NCBI GenBank assembly: GCA_036939755.1
Contig: JALLAZ010000977.1
Coordinates: forward strand, 1-11,005
Direction of reading: 5' to 3'
DNA: 11,005 nucleotides
Origin: Stephanodiscus triporus
Lineage: Eukaryota; Bacillariophyta; Thalassiosirophyceae; Thalassiosirales; Thalassiosiraceae
Part shown: one piece after another, positions 9,242-11,005 of the stretch
How the letters are laid out: each line of letters begins with the position of its first letter
How positions within the stretch are numbered: position 1 is the first letter of the stretch
Position numbers and translations under genes: made by a program
The notes under the pieces: model-generated
Told to the model about the DNA's origin: nothing
Database searches by the model: none
What the model saw: the letters and a program-made list of their open reading frames with translations, nothing else

Positions 9242-10360
9242 CTCGACCAATATCCGACCCTTGGATACGACGCGAAAAGACGGAGGAGGAGGAGGGTCTT
9301 GAGGAAGGAGACGGCGGCACGCGAGATCCTCCTCCTCCTCCTCCTCTTGCGAAGTCGAATTCGTCCGCCTGCGCGGGAGACGAGGCGCGTCGTCCGTCCT
9401 CGTCGTTCCCGCGTCGTCGTAGTCGTCGTCTAGGACATCATCATCGACCTCACCTCCCGCGCGGCGCGACGACGTCGACGACATCGAATGCGATTCGATG
9501 AGCAATCCCGCATCCACGAGCGTCCGACGCTTCATTTCGCAGTTATCGCGCGAGTCGAGTTCATACACCCTGACCAACCCCGAACGACGACGACGACGAC
9601 GACGACGACATCCCCCCGGGGCCCGCGGCTTCCCCTCCCCGGGCGGCAGGAGCTCCTTGATCCAGACCCCGCACGCGTCCATGCCGCATCCGAGCACGAC
9701 CAAGTTGACGACGAAGTTCCTTCGTCCTCGGGATTCGTCATCGTCGTCGTCGTCGTTGTCGTCCCCGCCGCTCGCGTCGTTCGTCCGGGCGCCTCCTCTT
9801 ACCGTCGCCGTCGTCGACGACGACGACGACGCCGTCGCAACGACGTCGATCCATCGTTCGAGCACGTGAGTGACGACGGCCATGCGCGCCGCGTAAAAGG
9901 CGTTCACGAGCGGAGTCTGCCGTCGTCGTCTACTGCTCCGCCGTCGCCTACTACTTCGTCCCCCCCCTCCTCCTCCCTCCCCCTCCCCTTCCTCCCCCAT
10001 CGCGCCCTCTCCGATCCGTCGCAGTAGTCGACAGTAGGATCGGACGGGTCCGACGATGTCCGCGTCTACCCCTGCCCCCACTCCTTCTCCTTCGTCGTCG
10101 TCGTCATCAACGTACTTTCCCTCCTCGCGTCGTCGTCGTCCGTCTCGATATCGATCTCTGCCGAGGAGGTTGTCGTTTTTGTCGTTGTCGTCGTTTTCGT
10201 AGTCGCTTCGACGATGATCGTTTTCGTCGTCGACGACGCATCGACTCGTACTACGCCCGTCGAGCCAGCCGTTGTCGATGGAGGACAATTTCGCGTACAG
10301 CGAATCGAGGGCCGTTCTTGATATCGACGGGGGTATCATCATCATCGCGATCGCGCCCAT
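7706..10360 (-). CDS. Fusion: LCM-family SAM-dependent methyltransferase + GNAT acetyltransferase
   Basis: 884 codons from ATG at 10360-10358 (A at -3, G at +4) to TGA at 7708-7706; the frame opens a little earlier only with GTG. N-terminal half: RMAVVTHVLERWID, then a SAM-binding strand VVNLVVLGCGMD (GCGMD at 224-228), the acidic residue ending strand 2 in VRVYELDS (Glu267), FLVSLDLR (Asp409), SELVLAYLGRDGADAV (Glu454) and EPFDEHAALALNLDCYAIA (from 618). This order matches the leucine carboxyl methyltransferase family (LCMT1, which methylates the PP2A C-terminus, and TYW4 of wybutosine synthesis). C-terminal ~190 residues: FRIRPIASAWEDG (690), GYEIHRLAVDKRYRRKGIG with the acetyl-CoA loop RRKGIG at 811-816, and a typical NKLYES segment. 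Low-complexity inserts (Asp15 at 374-388, Arg, Ser, Glu runs) lie between the methyltransferase motifs. Substrates of both domains are unknown, and an intron hidden in an insert cannot be excluded. Confidence 0.8.
9197..9241 (+). repeat. (GTC)15 trinucleotide tract encoding Asp15 on the minus strand
   Basis: Fifteen perfect GTC triplets (GAC on the coding minus strand) encode residues 374-388 of the methyltransferase-acetyltransferase protein. The tract lies in an acidic insert between the strand-2 acidic residue (Glu267) and the FLVSLDLR motif. It is the longest pure triplet run in the window. Confidence 0.95.
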
Positions 10361-10755
10361 CGTTTTTGGAATTAAGTCGCTTTTACCTGGATGGTATTCC
10401 TCTTTTAGAGGCCGGACTTGCGGCGTCACACATTATTTCTCGTTTCCCGAATTCGCATTTTTACGTACTAATTCCTATCCAGGCTGGGGGAAATATGTAG
10501 TGCGACTCATTGTGGCGCTGCAGCTTCAAGCTTCGTATTTCCTTTAAAAAAGTTATAGTGTATTATGTGAACATTAGCCTTGGTAGTAAATTTAAAATTT
10601 ATTATTTATTATAATTATTTCATCGCTACCACAAAAGGCTTTTAGGCGTCGGGGATTTCTACTAACTACCCCCGAATTCATTGGACACTCCCCTCAGAGC
10701 TCACATAGTTCTCGTGCCTTCAACTATAGAGTTGTGCTGCTACTGAGAGATTTGT
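10361..10755. other. Upstream region of the methyltransferase-acetyltransferase gene, no gene
   Basis: About 395 bases with lower GC than the genes. Open frames here on the plus strand are short and lack family features. A donor-like CCAG/GTAAAAG lies on the minus strand just upstream of the ATG near 10390, so a 5' non-coding exon is possible but unproven. The stretch most likely carries the promoter and 5' UTR of the minus-strand gene. Confidence 0.45.
10587..10621. promoter_or_regulatory. AT-only block, candidate promoter element
   Basis: A 34-base stretch made only of A and T, including TAAATTTAAAATTTATTATT, in an otherwise GC-rich window. It lies about 230 bases upstream of the ATG at 10360 on the minus strand. 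Its position and composition suit a promoter or a nucleosome-depleted region, but no defined motif proves this. Confidence 0.25.
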
Positions 10756-10891
10756 ATTTCCTCCCTTCATGTCCTCCCTCCCTTCATGTCCTCCCTCCCT
10801 TCGTGTCCTTCCTCTATTTGTGTCCTCCCTCCCTTTGTGTCCTTCCTCCCTTCATGTCCTTCCTCCCTTCTTGTCCTTCCTTCCTTCATGT
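10756..10891 (+). repeat. 17-bp pyrimidine-rich minisatellite, eight copies
   Basis: Eight contiguous 17-base units follow the pattern CCTYCCTCCCTTCATGT, in phase from 10756 (first copy slightly diverged) to 10891. Variants occur mainly at the CATGT end (CGTGT, TTGTGT, CTTGT) and as C/T changes in the CCTCC part. The plus strand is almost pure pyrimidine within each unit. The open frame across it (10769-10999) is a product of the repeat and not a gene. Confidence 0.95.
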
Positions 10892-10961
10892 CCATCGATG
10901 AGGCAGAGCCTCCTTCTCTACTTACTCGGCGATTTCCTCTCTTTTTGTTGCTTAGTTGTTT

Positions 10962-11005
10962 TTTACCCTTTACCCTTTACCCTTTTTGGACCGGGGTAAG
11001 GGTAA
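10962..11005. repeat. TTTACCC x3 tandem next to an inverse GGGTAA block
   Basis: Three perfect TTTACCC heptamers at 10962-10982 are followed after TTTTTGGACC by GGGGTAAGGGTAA, which runs to the window edge. The right half is nearly the inverse complement of the left half, so the two could pair as an imperfect hairpin. The heptamer differs from the plant-type telomere CCCTAAA and from the vertebrate-type CCCTAA. The element continues past the window. Confidence 0.7.

Noticed and set aside
10640..10672. Hairpin TCGGGG/CCCCGA near 10649-10675 as an RNA gene or terminator
   Set aside because: Only a 6-bp stem with a 15-base loop, no tRNA-like arms and no T-run. It is easily expected by chance.
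10756..10891. CRISPR array
   Set aside because: The 17-bp units are directly adjacent with no spacers, and the context is eukaryotic. It is a minisatellite.
10962..10982. True chromosome end
   Set aside because: Only three heptamers, not a canonical telomere unit, followed at once by the inverse sequence. Too short to call a telomere.

Overview
The window looks like nuclear DNA from a eukaryotic microalga, most likely a centric diatom. Three things suggest this: short GT-AG introns (74-110 bp) that restore a conserved phosphatase when removed, large proteins full of GAC/CGT/TCG triplet runs, and gene families typical of eukaryotes (UNC93-like transporters, INPP4 lipid phosphatases, LCM-type methyltransferases). 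The diatom assignment is an inference; no taxonomic marker is present.

Layout. (1) Positions 184-2328 (+) encode a 12-helix UNC93-like/MFS membrane protein with a long low-complexity N-terminus. The open frame runs upstream to base 46, so the true 5' end may be an exon that starts before the window. (2) A 261-bp tail-to-tail spacer follows. (3) Positions 2590-~6918 (-) hold a four-exon gene for an INPP4-type inositol polyphosphate 4-phosphatase. It is seen only when three introns (4148-4257, 3725-3798, 3347-3438) are removed; the frames then join exactly and lead to the catalytic CKSGKDRT motif. Its 5' end is unresolved and lies in a 20-bp minisatellite (6813-6896). (4) Positions ~6930-7181 (+) hold an AT-richer, protein-like 83-codon fragment with no visible gene upstream. 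I read it as a relic of a diatom leucine-rich-repeat-type protein. (5) Positions 7182-7705 hold nothing I can support. (6) Positions 7706-10360 (-) are one uninterrupted frame that fuses an LCM-family SAM methyltransferase to a C-terminal GNAT acetyltransferase. (7) Positions 10361-11005 contain an AT-rich block, an eight-copy 17-bp pyrimidine-rich minisatellite and a short TTTACCC tandem next to its partial inverse complement.

No operon logic applies. The genes have unrelated likely roles: a membrane protein, phosphoinositide turnover, and a two-domain transferase of unknown target. Their shared trait is triplet microsatellites expanded into Asp, Arg, Ser or Thr runs in loops and linkers, which also create many false long open frames on the other strands. 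The most notable items are the methyltransferase-acetyltransferase fusion, the Gly form of the INPP4 active-site loop, and the orphan relic beside the minisatellite.
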